Part shown: piece by piece, positions 40,034 to 52,134 of the stretch
How positions within the stretch are numbered: position 1 is the first letter of the stretch
Layout of the letters: the number at the start of each line of letters is the position of its first letter
NCBI GenBank assembly: GCA_963698275.1
Contig: CAVOQE010000009.1
Location: forward strand, 1 to 64,000
Length of the DNA: 64,000 nt
From: Anderseniella sp963698275
GTDB lineage: Bacteria; Pseudomonadota; Alphaproteobacteria; Rhizobiales; Aestuariivirgaceae
Direction of reading: 5' to 3'
Made by a program: the position numbers and the translations under genes
The notes under the pieces: model-generated
What the model was told of the DNA's origin: nothing
Database searches by the model: none
The model's input: the letters and a program-made list of their open reading frames with translations, nothing else

Positions 40034-40876
40034 TCACATGTCCAGAACGAAGACATGCATCAGTATGGCCCGATAGCCCTGGCGCATATTAAACGAGTTG
40101 GACACATCGAGAAAGTCGTCGAGACGGGCAATCTGCCTGCCGTTACTGTCAACATGAACTGCGTTCCGGATACGCTCCGGATGCAGATAGCGGCGTTGCA
40201 CGCTGGCCCTGTGACCGTCATCAGGATCATGCAGGATGATCACATCACGATCGGTTGCACCGCGCTCATTGACACCGAAACCGGCCATGGTCGTCATATG
40301 GCCGCCAACCCGTTGAAAATCACCGGACCGGTTGCCCTCCTTGAAGAAGCCAACCGAAATCCAGACACCCGCACCGCGTGCGAACTCTGACCTGATCTTG
40401 TACATGTCAGGCGCACCGGTATGGTTACGCGTGACATTGCGGTAGCTCCAGGGACTATGAGCTTCAAGCGACGGGCGATAACCGGACTTCCTTATGAACG
40501 CCGACAATCCGTCAACAAATTTCTGCAGGTTCGTGCCGCCTTTCGGCGCTGTCGACATCAGGTTGTCGCTGCCCAGCTCGGTTGCGACGCTTGCAACCTT
40601 TTCGATTGTCGTCAGACCCTGTACCGGCAACAGTTTCTTGTACCCGCGCTGTTCGGCCAGCCAGACCAGGACATTAGCAGTCGCAACCGGCACACAATAA
40701 TGCGAACCGCCGCCGGGCAGGTTCAACCTTCGATCGGTTTGGGAAAAGTCGGGCATTCTGTCCAGACGCGACGTGTCGTACGCAGCCGCCTTGACCTCAC
40801 CGGTCATGCCGGCAACCGCGATCCAGGTTGCCGCAGCAACCGCAAGAACCACATCTATCATCCGACCGAGAACCAT
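40034..40876 (-). CDS. Secreted C39-like cysteine peptidase-fold protein
   Basis: A 280-residue exported protein of uncertain function. ATG 40876 gives a signal peptide (MIDVVLAVAAATWIAVAGMTG) with cleavage near VKAAA. The mature part has DFSQTDRRLNLPGGGSHYCVPVATANVLVWLAE, where the Cys sits in a C39-like or papain-like nucleophile position, RVGGHMTTMAGFGVNERG with a candidate catalytic His, and ILHDPDDGH with a candidate Asp. This suggests a peptidase or peptide-binding fold. It is convergent with chrA with only 4 bases between stops. I do not recognise a specific family member. Confidence 0.65.
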   Translation of the reverse strand: MVLGRMIDVVLAVAAATWIAVAGMTGEVKAAAYDTSRLDRMPDFSQTDRRLNLPGGGSHYCVPVATANVLVWLAEQRGYKKLLPVQGLTTIEKVASVATELGSDNLMSTAPKGGTNLQKFVDGLSAFIRKSGYRPSLEAHSPWSYRNVTRNHTGAPDMYKIRSEFARGAGVWISVGFFKEGNRSGDFQRVGGHMTTMAGFGVNERGATDRDVIILHDPDDGHRASVQRRYLHPERIRNAVHVDSNGRQIARLDDFLDVSNSFNMRQGYRAILMHVFVLDM

Positions 40877-40961
40877 CTTCCTGCAAAACCCCTTTTTGGA
40901 AATTCTGCAATCAGAATAGATCAACTGTTACCAAACAGCGCTTAACCCGATAGGTAGAATT

Positions 40962-42185
40962 TTAACTATTACCCTGATCCCCAACCGGCCAGTCCCAGAA
41001 GTCATTGCCGCGTTTCTGATAGTGACGTGACAGCACCATCTTGTGAACTTCCGATGCGCCGTCCACCAGTCTGGCACACCGGGCATAGCGGTAAATCCAT
41101 TCGACCACGCTGTCTTCGGAATAGCCTTTTGCGCCCATCAGCTGCAGTGCCGTATCAGCCGCCTGGTGCAGCGTATCTGCGACATGGATTTTGGCCATCG
41201 ACACTTCCCGCTGCGCCTTGTCACCCTGGTCGATCAACCAGGCTGCATGCATGGTCAAGAGCTTGCCGGTCTGTATCGCAGCCGCTACATCGCCCATCAT
41301 GATCTGGATGGATTCGCGCTCAACCAGCTTGGCGCCAAACGCTTCGCGTTGCGAAACATAGTCATTGGCGATTTCCATGCACCGCTTCGCCATGCCGAGC
41401 CAGCGCATGCAGTGGGTAAGCCGTGCAGGACCAAGCCGCATCTGGGTCAGTCTCAGGCCATCGCCTTCTTCCATCAACCGGTTGGCCATCGGTATCTCAA
41501 GCCCGTCAAATTCAAGCTCACATACGCCACCATGTTCATCCGGCCCCATATTGCCGATGCGCCGGACGATGCGCCATCCCGGATCATCCTTGTGGAACAG
41601 GAATGCCGACAGGCCATTGCGTGGATCATCGGACGTGCGCGCGATCAGGATAAAGTGAGACGCCACGGCAGCACCTGAAATATACCATTTGCGTCCTGAA
41701 ATGATGTAGCGGTCGTTCTTGCGCTCGGCATTGGTCAGCATCATGCCGCCGGGATCAGAGCCGGATCCGGGCGCTGGTTCCGTCATCACGAAGGAAGACC
41801 GCACGTCACCGTCAATGATCGGCTGCAGCCACTTGTCCTTCATTTCATCGCTGGCCAGCACCTTGTTGAGTACCGACATGTTGCCGTCATCCGGCGCCTG
41901 GCAATTCAGCACGACTGGTCCGAAGATCGACCGGGCAGCTTCTTCGTAGAACACCGCCCATTCGGCAACGCTCAATCCCAGCCCGCCGCGCTCTTGCGGC
42001 ATTTGCGGTGCCCACAAGCCCTCCTTGCGGGCTTTTTCACGCAACGGCTTCAGCAGCGACAGCCGGATATTCTCAAACTCGTTGTAATTGTCCTTGTTGT
42101 CTTCAAGCGGCAGCACCTCGCCTGCAATGAAGTCCCGCACCCGCAGCCTGAGTTTGTCGAGTTCCGGTGAGATTGTGAAATCCAT
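40962..42185 (-). CDS. Acyl-CoA dehydrogenase
   Basis: A 407-residue FAD enzyme that desaturates acyl-CoA at the alpha-beta position. FAD-binding segments are FVMTEPAPGSGSDPGGM and RKWYISGA. The C-terminal helix bundle contains QMRLGPARLTHCMRWLGMAKRCMEIANDYVSQREAFG and RYARCARLVDGASEVHKMVLSRHY, which fit the long-chain/IVD-like ACAD group. The catalytic Glu cannot be assigned with certainty by eye. It lies 45 bases below an SDR gene on the same strand, suggesting a shared acyl-CoA pathway. Confidence 0.9.
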   Translation of the reverse strand: MDFTISPELDKLRLRVRDFIAGEVLPLEDNKDNYNEFENIRLSLLKPLREKARKEGLWAPQMPQERGGLGLSVAEWAVFYEEAARSIFGPVVLNCQAPDDGNMSVLNKVLASDEMKDKWLQPIIDGDVRSSFVMTEPAPGSGSDPGGMMLTNAERKNDRYIISGRKWYISGAAVASHFILIARTSDDPRNGLSAFLFHKDDPGWRIVRRIGNMGPDEHGGVCELEFDGLEIPMANRLMEEGDGLRLTQMRLGPARLTHCMRWLGMAKRCMEIANDYVSQREAFGAKLVERESIQIMMGDVAAAIQTGKLLTMHAAWLIDQGDKAQREVSMAKIHVADTLHQAADTALQLMGAKGYSEDSVVEWIYRYARCARLVDGASEVHKMVLSRHYQKRGNDFWDWPVGDQGNS

Positions 42186-42230
42186 TGTCCTGCCTTTCGG
42201 GCCCTGAAATGTCGTAGCTGAATTAGGTTT

Positions 42231-43007
42231 CTAGTCGACCGGCAGAAGATGACCGCCATCGACCACCACCGTGCTTCCGGTCATGTAGCCTGAGGCCTTG
42301 TTTGAAGCCAGCAGCAGCAGCGTACCGTCCAGATCCGACACTTCACCAATGCGGCGCTGCGGAATACGCTTGATCATCGCCGCACTGCCGTCCGATTCAA
42401 AGTATTCCTTGTTGATCTCGGTCAGAATATATCCCGGCGCAATACCGTTGACGCGAATATTGTAGCGCGCGAATTCCAGCGCCATATTGCGTGTCAGTTG
42501 CAGCACCGCCCCTTTTGACGCGGCATAGGCGACAACCGTGCGCGCAGCCCTGAAAGACAATACCGAGGCAATATTGATGATATTGCCCTGTCGGCCGGCA
42601 TCCTTCATCCGGCGCGCTGCCTCCTGGGCGGCAAACCACACTCCGTCCAGATTGACGGACATGACATTGCGCCAGTCCTCCGGCGTCATGTCGAATACCG
42701 CCTTGTTGCCGGCGACACCGGCATTGTTGACCAGTATCGTGACAGTTCCAAAAGCGGTTTCAGCAGCGTCAAAAGCACCTGCAATTGCGCCCTGGTCCGA
42801 GACGTCCAGTTCCACCGCCCGGGCTTTACCGCCTGCATCGGTTATTCGCTCGACAAGTGACGCCAGTCGGTCGGCACGCCGTGCAGCAACCACGACGCTG
42901 GCGCCATGGGCTGCCAGTACTTCGGCAAACCGTTCTCCCAGTCCGGAAGACGCACCGGTGACCAGCGCGACTTCGCCGGACAGATCAAACAGTTTGCTGG
43001 CGTGCAT
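42231..43007 (-). CDS. Short-chain dehydrogenase/reductase
   Basis: A 258-residue NAD(P)-dependent classical SDR. The cofactor loop is VTGASSGLGERFAE, the NNAGVAG motif follows, and the catalytic S-Y-K is covered by NIASVLSF and VAYAASKGAVLQLTRN. The C-terminus YMTGSTVVVDGGHLLPVD is typical. Likely substrates are a 3-hydroxyacyl-CoA or another alcohol, given the acyl-CoA dehydrogenase next door. The TRAP permease gene lies 10 bases upstream on the same strand. Confidence 0.93.
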   Translation of the reverse strand: MHASKLFDLSGEVALVTGASSGLGERFAEVLAAHGASVVVAARRADRLASLVERITDAGGKARAVELDVSDQGAIAGAFDAAETAFGTVTILVNNAGVAGNKAVFDMTPEDWRNVMSVNLDGVWFAAQEAARRMKDAGRQGNIINIASVLSFRAARTVVAYAASKGAVLQLTRNMALEFARYNIRVNGIAPGYILTEINKEYFESDGSAAMIKRIPQRRIGEVSDLDGTLLLLASNKASGYMTGSTVVVDGGHLLPVD

Positions 43008-43017
43008 GCAGCCCCCG

Positions 43018-45681
<2,664 letters not shown>

Positions 45682-45755
45682 ATCCGAATTGCCCTCAAAG
45701 CACTAGATCAGGTTTGTCTGGTCACCTGGACCCGGGTTGCCCCAACCTCGTCAGT

Positions 45756-46745
45756 TCAGTGTCCGCCGGCGTCAGCGACCTTGCGCTTGCCGGGTTCATT
45801 ACGTTGATCAGCCACGGCATCCAGCAGGTAGCCGGCAAACTGCACCATCATCGTCACGGCGAAAACCGCCAGGAAACCTGCCATCATGTATTTCACATAC
45901 ATGCCAAAGCCCGATTGCGAGACTTCGAAATTCAGCAATGGCGAGTTGATCACGCTGGCTTTGCCTTCCATGCCGAAAAACAGAACCGCAAAGCACAAAC
46001 TCATGCCCAGCAGGATCGATCCGACATGGTTGACGATGCCCTTTGTCCTGGTGGTGAAGCCCGCATAAAGCACGTCCACCCGGACATGGCCTTCCTCGAT
46101 CAGCGTGTAGGCACTGGCAAACAGGAACAGGGCGGCGTACCAGAACCGCACCAGATCACCCATATAGGCTTGCTCATAGGAGAAAATGAACCGGGTGAAC
46201 ACGATCAACAATTCTGCGACCACCACCAGCAAAGCCAGCCAGATAAACCCCAAAGTCCGCGTGAATGCCGCAATAACGAATGAGACCAGCAGCAAGGGTA
46301 CATGCACCCAAAGACCTCGAAACACCGGTCTGCCCAGCTCGGCGGTTAAATTGCTGCCGACCACGCTCTCAAGAAAGCCTTCCACGCGCAGGAACGAAAT
46401 GAATGCATCGACCAGCCCGACCAGCAACACCGAGAAAAACGCCCAGCGAATGATGTAGGCCGTCAGCCCGTAAAGCCGGTTGGCGTCATCACGCAACGGC
46501 AGCTGCGGCGATCTGCGCACATACCATATGGCGCCGGCCAGCCCCACGGCGTAAAGCGCGACCTGAAACCAGGCAAGCGCTCCTCCTCCGGAAGAAACCG
46601 AAGTGGCTCCCGGCCAGTTGAACCAATAGGTCAGAAAATTGTTAAAGAGAAAAACGAACATCAAAAATGTGACGGCCCATGAAAACATCCGCCAGCCCAG
46701 CGTCGACATAGACGCCTTATATGTTTGATCGCTCACAGTCGGCAC
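45756..46745 (-). CDS. dctQ: TRAP transporter small permease with added N-terminal membrane part
   Basis: A 329-residue protein, about twice the usual 160-200 residues. The C-terminal half carries the DctQ pattern, FIWLALLVVVAELLIVFTRFIFSYEQAYMGDLVRFWYAALFLFASAYTLIEEGHVRVDVLY, followed by more spans. The N-terminal half adds about four hydrophobic segments (SWAVTFLMFVFLFNNFL, ALYAVGLAGAIWYV, WAFFSVLLVGLVDAFISFL). The furthest start is a GTG at 46745; ATG 46709 with AAGG five bases upstream is a good alternative. It lies 74 bases upstream of dctM. Confidence 0.85.
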   Translation of the reverse strand: MPTVSDQTYKASMSTLGWRMFSWAVTFLMFVFLFNNFLTYWFNWPGATSVSSGGGALAWFQVALYAVGLAGAIWYVRRSPQLPLRDDANRLYGLTAYIIRWAFFSVLLVGLVDAFISFLRVEGFLESVVGSNLTAELGRPVFRGLWVHVPLLLVSFVIAAFTRTLGFIWLALLVVVAELLIVFTRFIFSYEQAYMGDLVRFWYAALFLFASAYTLIEEGHVRVDVLYAGFTTRTKGIVNHVGSILLGMSLCFAVLFFGMEGKASVINSPLLNFEVSQSGFGMYVKYMMAGFLAVFAVTMMVQFAGYLLDAVADQRNEPGKRKVADAGGH

Positions 46746-46817
46746 CCACCCTTGATTACCCCAGCAAAACCGTCATCACTAAACGCTCTTCACCTCTTTT
46801 CGGGTTTTTGGGCGTAA

Positions 46818-46848
46818 CGGGTGGAACGGGACATCCTGTCCCACCCGC
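46818..46848 (-). repeat. Intercistronic hairpin below dctP
   Basis: GGGACA (46828-46833) and TGTCCC (46837-46842) form a stem with a 3-base loop, extended by CGGGT and ACCCG. It lies between the dctP stop and dctQ, has no T-run, and may stabilise the binding-protein message or partly end transcription. Confidence 0.5.
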
Positions 46849-46876
46849 GTCGTTGTTGGTCAGACCAAAAACCTGA

Positions 46877-47971
46877 TTACAGGCCCAGAACGCGGTTGCG
46901 CTGCTGGAAGTATGCCTGTTCAGACAGCTTCATCCAGCCGCCGACATCACTACGCGCTGCAACAAAGCTTTCGTGCGTGCGCTTCGCCAGGTCGGAATGT
47001 GCAACCGTCTCAACGAAAACTTCTTCAGCAGCCGTGCCGAAGCTGTCATAGATGTCGTCATTGAATTCACGCAACTCAACACCGTTTTCCTTGATCAACT
47101 TGGTCAGGAAGGTACCGTTATTTGCGTTGTACTCGGACATCGAGAACGTGTGCTCTTCGCCGCATGCAGCCCTGATGATTTCCTGATCGGTCTTGCCGAG
47201 GTCAGACCACCACTTTTCGTTCATGCCGAGAGCGAGCGTCGAGCCGGCTTCATGCATGCCCGGGTAGTAGTAGTATTTGGCAGCTTCATAGAACTTCATG
47301 AAATAGTCGTTCCATGGGCCAACCCACTCGGTTGCGTCGATCGCGCCGGAGACAAGGTTTTCGTAAATCTGGCCACCTGGCAGGGACACAGGGGATGCAC
47401 CCAGTTTCGCCATGACGTCACCGCCGAGGCCCGGGATACGCATCTTCAGACCCTTGAGGTCGTCAGCCGAGTTGATTTCCTTGTTGAACCAGCCGCCCAT
47501 CTGAACGCCGGTGCTGCCGGCCATCAGGCACTTGAGCCCGAATCCGGAAGCCACTTCGTCCCAAAGCGCCTGACCGCCCATGTGGTTGATCCAGGCGTTT
47601 TGTTCATTGTGGGTCAGTCCGAACGGTACGGAAGTGAAATACGCCCATGCAGGGTGCTTGCCCTTCCAGTAATAATCGGCAGCGTGATAGGCCTGTGCGT
47701 TGCCGGATGCGACTTCGTCAAATGAGTCAAACGCGCCGACGCGCTCACCGGCAGCGAAATATTGTACGTTGATGCGGCCTTCGGTCAGTTCACCGATCCG
47801 TGCGGCAAGACGCTGCGCACCTGTACCCAGGCCGGGAAAATCCCGCGGCCATGTTGCCACGATAACCATGTCTTTCTTGGCTTGCGCAATAGCAGGCGCC
47901 GACAGTGTGGTTGCAACTGCTGCAGCACCTGTAGCAATACCGGCTGACTTGATAAATTTACGACGATCCAT
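46877..47971 (-). CDS. dctP: TRAP transporter substrate-binding protein
   Basis: A 364-residue periplasmic protein. The N-terminus MDRRKFIKSAGIATGAAAVATTLSAPAIAQA has a twin-arginine-type signal (D-R-R-K-F-I-K), suggesting export in folded form. The mature part has GLGTGAQRLAARIGELTEGRINVQYFAAGE and LKGLKMRIPGLGGDVMAKLGASPVSLPGGQIYENL (the DctP ligand loop) and AIDATEWVGPWNDYF. It is close to the DctP subgroup of mannitol/2-oxo-acid or lactate-type TRAP systems. AAGGGAG lies just before the ATG. The ligand is unknown. Confidence 0.93.
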   Translation of the reverse strand: MDRRKFIKSAGIATGAAAVATTLSAPAIAQAKKDMVIVATWPRDFPGLGTGAQRLAARIGELTEGRINVQYFAAGERVGAFDSFDEVASGNAQAYHAADYYWKGKHPAWAYFTSVPFGLTHNEQNAWINHMGGQALWDEVASGFGLKCLMAGSTGVQMGGWFNKEINSADDLKGLKMRIPGLGGDVMAKLGASPVSLPGGQIYENLVSGAIDATEWVGPWNDYFMKFYEAAKYYYYPGMHEAGSTLALGMNEKWWSDLGKTDQEIIRAACGEEHTFSMSEYNANNGTFLTKLIKENGVELREFNDDIYDSFGTAAEEVFVETVAHSDLAKRTHESFVAARSDVGGWMKLSEQAYFQQRNRVLGL

Positions 47972-48283
47972 TCGGTTACTCCCTTGTTTTCGAATGCTCC
48001 CTGTTCGACGGGAACAGGCATAATTTAAGGATCAAACACGCCCTGTCGCGCCCTGCTTGATCCCCAAAGCCGACCGTTTCGGTCTGCGTGACATGAATAA
48101 ACCCCAAACTTTTCACAGATACAACAGCAAGATGCAGTTTTTGAGATGACATTCCGGCAATATCGGCAATGTGGTGAACGCTCGAGGTGGTAATTCATTT
48201 ACCGATTGCGGCATGGAGAAACAGTTGGACATGTTGGCCGCCGCCAGTTTACCAAAGCCTCACCCGTTTTCAGGATCCAGCCG
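47972..48283. other. Divergent intergenic region dctP / amidotransferase-type hydrolase
   Basis: No gene is supported in these 312 bases. They contain the promoter and leader of dctP and the leader of the plus-strand hydrolase gene; no operator was recognised. Confidence 0.4.
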
Positions 48284-49072
48284 ATGTCGACACTACCCAG
48301 ACCATCCCTTGTAGGTATACCCGCCGATGTAGCGGACAAGGACGGGCTGCATTTTCATTCAGCCGGGGACAAATACATCCGCGCCCTCATGGACTGTTCC
48401 AATGCCATGCCGGTCATCATTCCGGCCATGGACGGCGACCTTGATCTGGAGCATTTGCTGGACAGGCTGGATGGTGTGCTGGTCACCGGGGCCACGTCCA
48501 ACGTCCATCCGCCAAGGTTCGGCGCAAAACCAAGCTCGGACCATGAACCCTATGACCAGCTTCGCGACAGCCTGACCCTGCCGCTGATCCGGGCGGTGCT
48601 TGACCGGGGCATGCCGCTTTTCTGCATTTGCCGCGGTTTTCAGGAGTTGAATGTCGTGTTTGGCGGCACTCTTGATACCGAGGTTCAAAAAAAGTCCGGC
48701 CATCTCGATCACCGTGCAGCTGACAGCGAAGACATTGAAGTACGCTACGGCCCGGCCCATCCGATTGCCATCGAACCGGCCAGCATGCTGCACTCGATTC
48801 TGAAGAAGTCAGGCACAATCGTGAACACGGTGCATCGCCAGGCCATTGCCAATCTGGGCAGCGGGCTGACGGTCATGGCACGCGCACCTGATGGTGTAAT
48901 CGAGGCTGTCACCACAGCCGAAGATACCGACAGCTTCGTGCTGGCGGTGCAATGGCACCCGGAATACCGGGCCAAGGACAATCCGGACTCGGTTCGCCTG
49001 TTCCAGGCATTCGGCCAGGCCATGCAGCGATACACCCAGCTTCGCCGGCGGACAGCTGTCTCTGACAGTTAG
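48284..49072 (+). CDS. Class I glutamine amidotransferase-type hydrolase (gamma-glutamyl-GABA hydrolase-like)
   Basis: A 262-residue enzyme of the PuuD/peptidase C26 group, which hydrolyses gamma-glutamyl amides. The nucleophile Cys is in PLFCICRGFQELNVVFGGTL. The His and Glu are in VQWHPEY, preceded by GTIVNTVHRQAIA. The start MSTLPRPSLVGIPADVADKDGLHFH is chosen at 48284, where AGGA lies eight bases upstream. Likely role is polyamine or gamma-glutamyl catabolism. The next gene, on the same strand, is an FMN hydroxy-acid dehydrogenase 139 bases away. Confidence 0.88.
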   Translation: MSTLPRPSLVGIPADVADKDGLHFHSAGDKYIRALMDCSNAMPVIIPAMDGDLDLEHLLDRLDGVLVTGATSNVHPPRFGAKPSSDHEPYDQLRDSLTLPLIRAVLDRGMPLFCICRGFQELNVVFGGTLDTEVQKKSGHLDHRAADSEDIEVRYGPAHPIAIEPASMLHSILKKSGTIVNTVHRQAIANLGSGLTVMARAPDGVIEAVTTAEDTDSFVLAVQWHPEYRAKDNPDSVRLFQAFGQAMQRYTQLRRRTAVSDS

Positions 49073-49211
49073 CCGGTGTGATGTATCTGCCGACATGCTG
49101 TCGCAGTTACCGGGCCTGCCCCTGAATGGCAATGACTATTGTTGACACTGGATTTTCCGGTCAGTTTATTTTACCAATCTGCCCGACCCTGTAGCTGACG
49201 CCGGAGTAGCC

Positions 49212-50363
49212 ATGCCGATTATCACCTGTATAGAAGACCTGCGCGTGCTCGCTGAACGCCGGGTTCCGCGCATGTTTTACGATTATGCGGATTCCGGCTC
49301 CTACACGGAAGCAACCTACCGGGCCAACGAAAGCGATTTTTCCAAAATCAAATTGCGCCAGCGCGTCGCAGTGAACATGGACAACCGCACCACCAAAACA
49401 AAAATGATCGGCGAAGACGTGGCCATGCCGGTCGCCATCGCGCCGACAGGGCTGACCGGCATGCAGCATGCCGATGGCGAAATTCTGGGCGCCAAGGCGG
49501 CGGAAAAGTTCGGCATACCGTTTACGCTTTCCACCATGTCCATCTGTTCGATCGAGGATGTCGCGGAACACACTTCCAAGCCGTTCTGGTTCCAGCTCTA
49601 TGTCATGCGGGACCGGGAGTTCACGGAAAATGTGATTGACCGGGCGAAAGCCGCAGGGTGTTCTGCGCTGGTGCTGACGGTCGACCTGCAATTGCTTGGT
49701 CAGCGCCACAAGGATCTCAAGAACGGCCTCAGTGCGCCGCCGAAGCTGACCATCGCCAACATGATCAATATGGCAACCAAACCCCGCTGGGGCCTGGGCA
49801 TGCTGGGCACCAGCCGCCGCACCTTCCGCAACATCGTTGGCCATGCCAAGGGCGTTGATGACATTTCATCTCTCAACAGCTGGGCCAATGAACAATTCGA
49901 CCCTCAGTTGAACTGGAAAGATCTTGAATGGATCAAGAAGCGCTGGGGCGGCAAGATTATCCTGAAAGGCATTATCGATCCTGAAGATGCGAAAATGGCC
50001 CTTAAGGTTGGCGCGGATGCGCTGGTTGTCTCCAATCATGGCGGGCGTCAGCTGGATGGTGCCCTGTCATCGATTTCGGCACTGCCGGCAATCATTGACG
50101 CCGTGGGCGACAAGATCGAAATCCACATGGATGGCGGCATTCGCACCGGCCAGGATGTGTTGAAGGCAAAGGCGCTCGGCGCTGCCGGCACCTATATCGG
50201 GCGCGCCTTCCTGTATGGCCTGGGCGCCATGGGCGAACAGGGCGTCACCACGGCACTGGACATCATCCAGAAGGAGCTCGACATCACCATGGCCCTGTGC
50301 GGCCTGCGCGATGTGAACGACCTGTCACGTGATGTGCTGCTGATGCCCGACCGGTGGTGGTGA
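49212..50363 (+). CDS. lldD: FMN-dependent alpha-hydroxy-acid dehydrogenase (L-lactate dehydrogenase type)
   Basis: A 383-residue FMN enzyme that oxidises L-lactate or a related 2-hydroxy acid to the 2-oxoacid. The N-terminus RVPRMFYDYADSGSYTEATYR carries the conserved Tyr; MPVAIAPTGLTGMQHADGE and TLSTMSICSIEDVAE follow. The active-site base is the His in ALVVSNHGGRQLDGALSS, and IHMDGGIRTGQDVLKAKALGA binds FMN phosphate. The exact substrate is not assignable; some relatives use mandelate or glycolate. The length is normal. Confidence 0.92.
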   Translation: MPIITCIEDLRVLAERRVPRMFYDYADSGSYTEATYRANESDFSKIKLRQRVAVNMDNRTTKTKMIGEDVAMPVAIAPTGLTGMQHADGEILGAKAAEKFGIPFTLSTMSICSIEDVAEHTSKPFWFQLYVMRDREFTENVIDRAKAAGCSALVLTVDLQLLGQRHKDLKNGLSAPPKLTIANMINMATKPRWGLGMLGTSRRTFRNIVGHAKGVDDISSLNSWANEQFDPQLNWKDLEWIKKRWGGKIILKGIIDPEDAKMALKVGADALVVSNHGGRQLDGALSSISALPAIIDAVGDKIEIHMDGGIRTGQDVLKAKALGAAGTYIGRAFLYGLGAMGEQGVTTALDIIQKELDITMALCGLRDVNDLSRDVLLMPDRWW

Positions 50364-50440
50364 ACTGAAAGCCCGGGTGAAGAGGCCATCTTCATCACCA
50401 GCACCGGCCGGGCAAATGCCGCAGCGGCATCTGCGAAAAG

Positions 50441-50662
50441 TTACATGTAACCTGTCCATTTACCGCGGCCGTCCAGCTCGGCCTTATTCCCTCCAGTGCT
50501 TTGAACCTGGTTGGCATCGCCGCTGGCCTGCTCGCCCAGGTGGGCGGCGCCAAGGACGAGCAGTATGGCAATCAGCGCGCCAATGATGGTTGTCCAGGCT
50601 GGGTTTGCCTGTGGGTCATCGGCATCGTGCAACAGGTAAGACGGGTGGTGAATATCAGTCAT
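50441..50662 (-). CDS. Small single-span membrane protein
   Basis: A 73-residue protein of unknown function. After a short polar N-terminus (MTDIHHPSYLLHDADD), one hydrophobic segment WTTIIGALIAILLVLGAAHL spans the membrane, followed by a polar tail rich in Gly, Asn and Gln. The ATG at 50662 is chosen because GGAG lies ten bases upstream. It lies just below the DUF1127 gene on the same strand, so the two may form a small transcription unit. Confidence 0.6.
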   Translation of the reverse strand: MTDIHHPSYLLHDADDPQANPAWTTIIGALIAILLVLGAAHLGEQASGDANQVQSTGGNKAELDGRGKWTGYM

Positions 50663-50736
50663 TGTCAATACTCCGGTGTGGCGGCGGGCCCACATGGGCG
50701 CCCGCGCAGCTGTTCATAATCCCGATCCTGGCAGCT

Positions 50737-50982
50737 TCAGGCTTGCCAGAAAGGCTTGGCGCTCTCATTGCAGGCATCAATGCGGTTCACGCCGATATCT
50801 GCCAGCAGGCGGTCATCCAGGTCTTTCAGCTGCCTGCGCTGCGTCATGCGGTCATGCCACTGGGCCATTTTGTCGAACGCCGCGCCGGACCAGCGACGCA
50901 AAGTTGCCGTCCACAAAAGCGTGTCAGAAGCGGGCTTGGAGACAGGAATACTGGGGATTCTGCTGCATGATGAGGTCTTCAT
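50737..50982 (-). CDS. DUF1127 protein
   Basis: An 81-residue protein. The C-terminal part, from MTQRRQLKDLDDRLLADIGVNRIDA, is the DUF1127 domain (LxxLDDRLLxDIGLxR). The N-terminal 40 residues, including WTATLRRWSGAAFDKM, are less conserved. Small DUF1127 proteins in Alphaproteobacteria affect RNA turnover, carbon or phosphate metabolism; that is family knowledge. AGGAG lies seven bases before the ATG. The gene is divergent from the LysR regulator, with a long AT-rich leader region between. Confidence 0.85.
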   Translation of the reverse strand: MKTSSCSRIPSIPVSKPASDTLLWTATLRRWSGAAFDKMAQWHDRMTQRRQLKDLDDRLLADIGVNRIDACNESAKPFWQA

Positions 50983-51221
50983 GATAATGCTCCTGTTTTG
51001 TGACTTCCCATGACGATCCAGGGACCGGGCGGGCGGGTTAATGTGGAAGCATTTATATGAAATCAGTCATCCGCCGACAAACGATCTTAATTGCATATCG
51101 CATTAGGTATTCTAATTTGAAATTCTTGAAGTCGTCCATTTTGTGACAAAATCATTAAACAAATCCGATTTTAGCCGGATATACGATTGATTTGTGAATT
51201 ATTTTTTCTTATCAGTACACC

Positions 51222-52133
51222 ATGGCCAGACGATTACCCTCCCTGAACGCAATGCGCGCCTTTGAATCGGCTGCACGGCACTTGAGTTTCACCCTTGCGG
51301 CAGAAGAACTGCATGTGACCCAGGCAGCGGTGAGCCATCAGATCAAGGCCCTGGAGGAACATCTGGGGATGCCGGTGTTCAAGCGCCTGAACCGCGCCCT
51401 GATACTGACGCCCGCCGGACAGGCACTGTTTCCGGCAGTCAGCGAAGCCCTCGATATCATGGCATCTGCCGTCGACAGGCTGCATCATCAGGATCAATCC
51501 GGCGTGCTGACGGTTACAACCATGGATTCGTTTGCCGCGACATGGCTGGTGCCGAAACTCGGCCGCTTCCGAAGGTCAAATCCGGACATCGATGTCCGGA
51601 TCTCAACGTCCGATGAAAGAGTCGATTTTACCCGGGTGAACATGGACATGGCAATTCGCTACGGTGCCGGTGACTGGCCCGGATTAAGCGTCGAGCGACT
51701 AATGACAGAGGAAGTGTTTCCAGTGTGCGCGCCGTCATTGATACAGTCCGGCCCGCCTCTTCGCTGCCCGGCAGATCTGAAGGACCATACCTTGTTGCAT
51801 GACGATCTGCGGGTCGACTGGCGGATGTGGTTGATGGCAACGGGTGAGGAAGACATCGATGCAAGCAAGGGGCCGGGTTATCAGCATTCCAATCTGGTTA
51901 TCCTGGCAGCCGAACACGGCGATGGTGTTGCGCTGGCGCGCAGTGTTCTGGTGCAAGACGCCCTGGCCGCGGGCCGCCTGGTAAAACCGTTCGATTTCGC
52001 CATCCCCGGCGAATACGCCTATTACATGGTGTGTCCGGAAGCCAACCTGAAACGGCCCAAGGTCAAAGCGTTCCGTAAATGGCTCATTGCAGAAGCCGGC
52101 GCTTCAGTTGCCAGCCTGGCGCAGCCGGCCTGA
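51222..52133 (+). CDS. LysR family transcriptional regulator (GcvA-like)
   Basis: A 303-residue regulator. The N-terminal winged helix is RRLPSLNAMRAFESAARHLSFTLAAEELHVTQAAVSHQIKALEEHLGMPVFKR, with TQAAVSHQI as the recognition helix. The effector-binding domain begins at about residue 90 (GVLTVTTMDSFAATWLVPKLGRF). The LPSLNAMRAFEAAARHLSF pattern is typical of the GcvA group, which controls beta-lactamase, glycine cleavage or aminotransferase genes. The target is unknown; the divergent DUF1127 gene and the downstream operon are candidates. Note the transglutaminase gene converges with two bases between stops. Confidence 0.93.
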   Translation: MARRLPSLNAMRAFESAARHLSFTLAAEELHVTQAAVSHQIKALEEHLGMPVFKRLNRALILTPAGQALFPAVSEALDIMASAVDRLHHQDQSGVLTVTTMDSFAATWLVPKLGRFRRSNPDIDVRISTSDERVDFTRVNMDMAIRYGAGDWPGLSVERLMTEEVFPVCAPSLIQSGPPLRCPADLKDHTLLHDDLRVDWRMWLMATGEEDIDASKGPGYQHSNLVILAAEHGDGVALARSVLVQDALAAGRLVKPFDFAIPGEYAYYMVCPEANLKRPKVKAFRKWLIAEAGASVASLAQPA

Positions 52134-52134
52134 G

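Noticed and set aside
46818..46848. A rho-independent terminator between dctP and dctQ
   Set aside because: The stem has no following T-run on the minus strand; it is called only as a hairpin.
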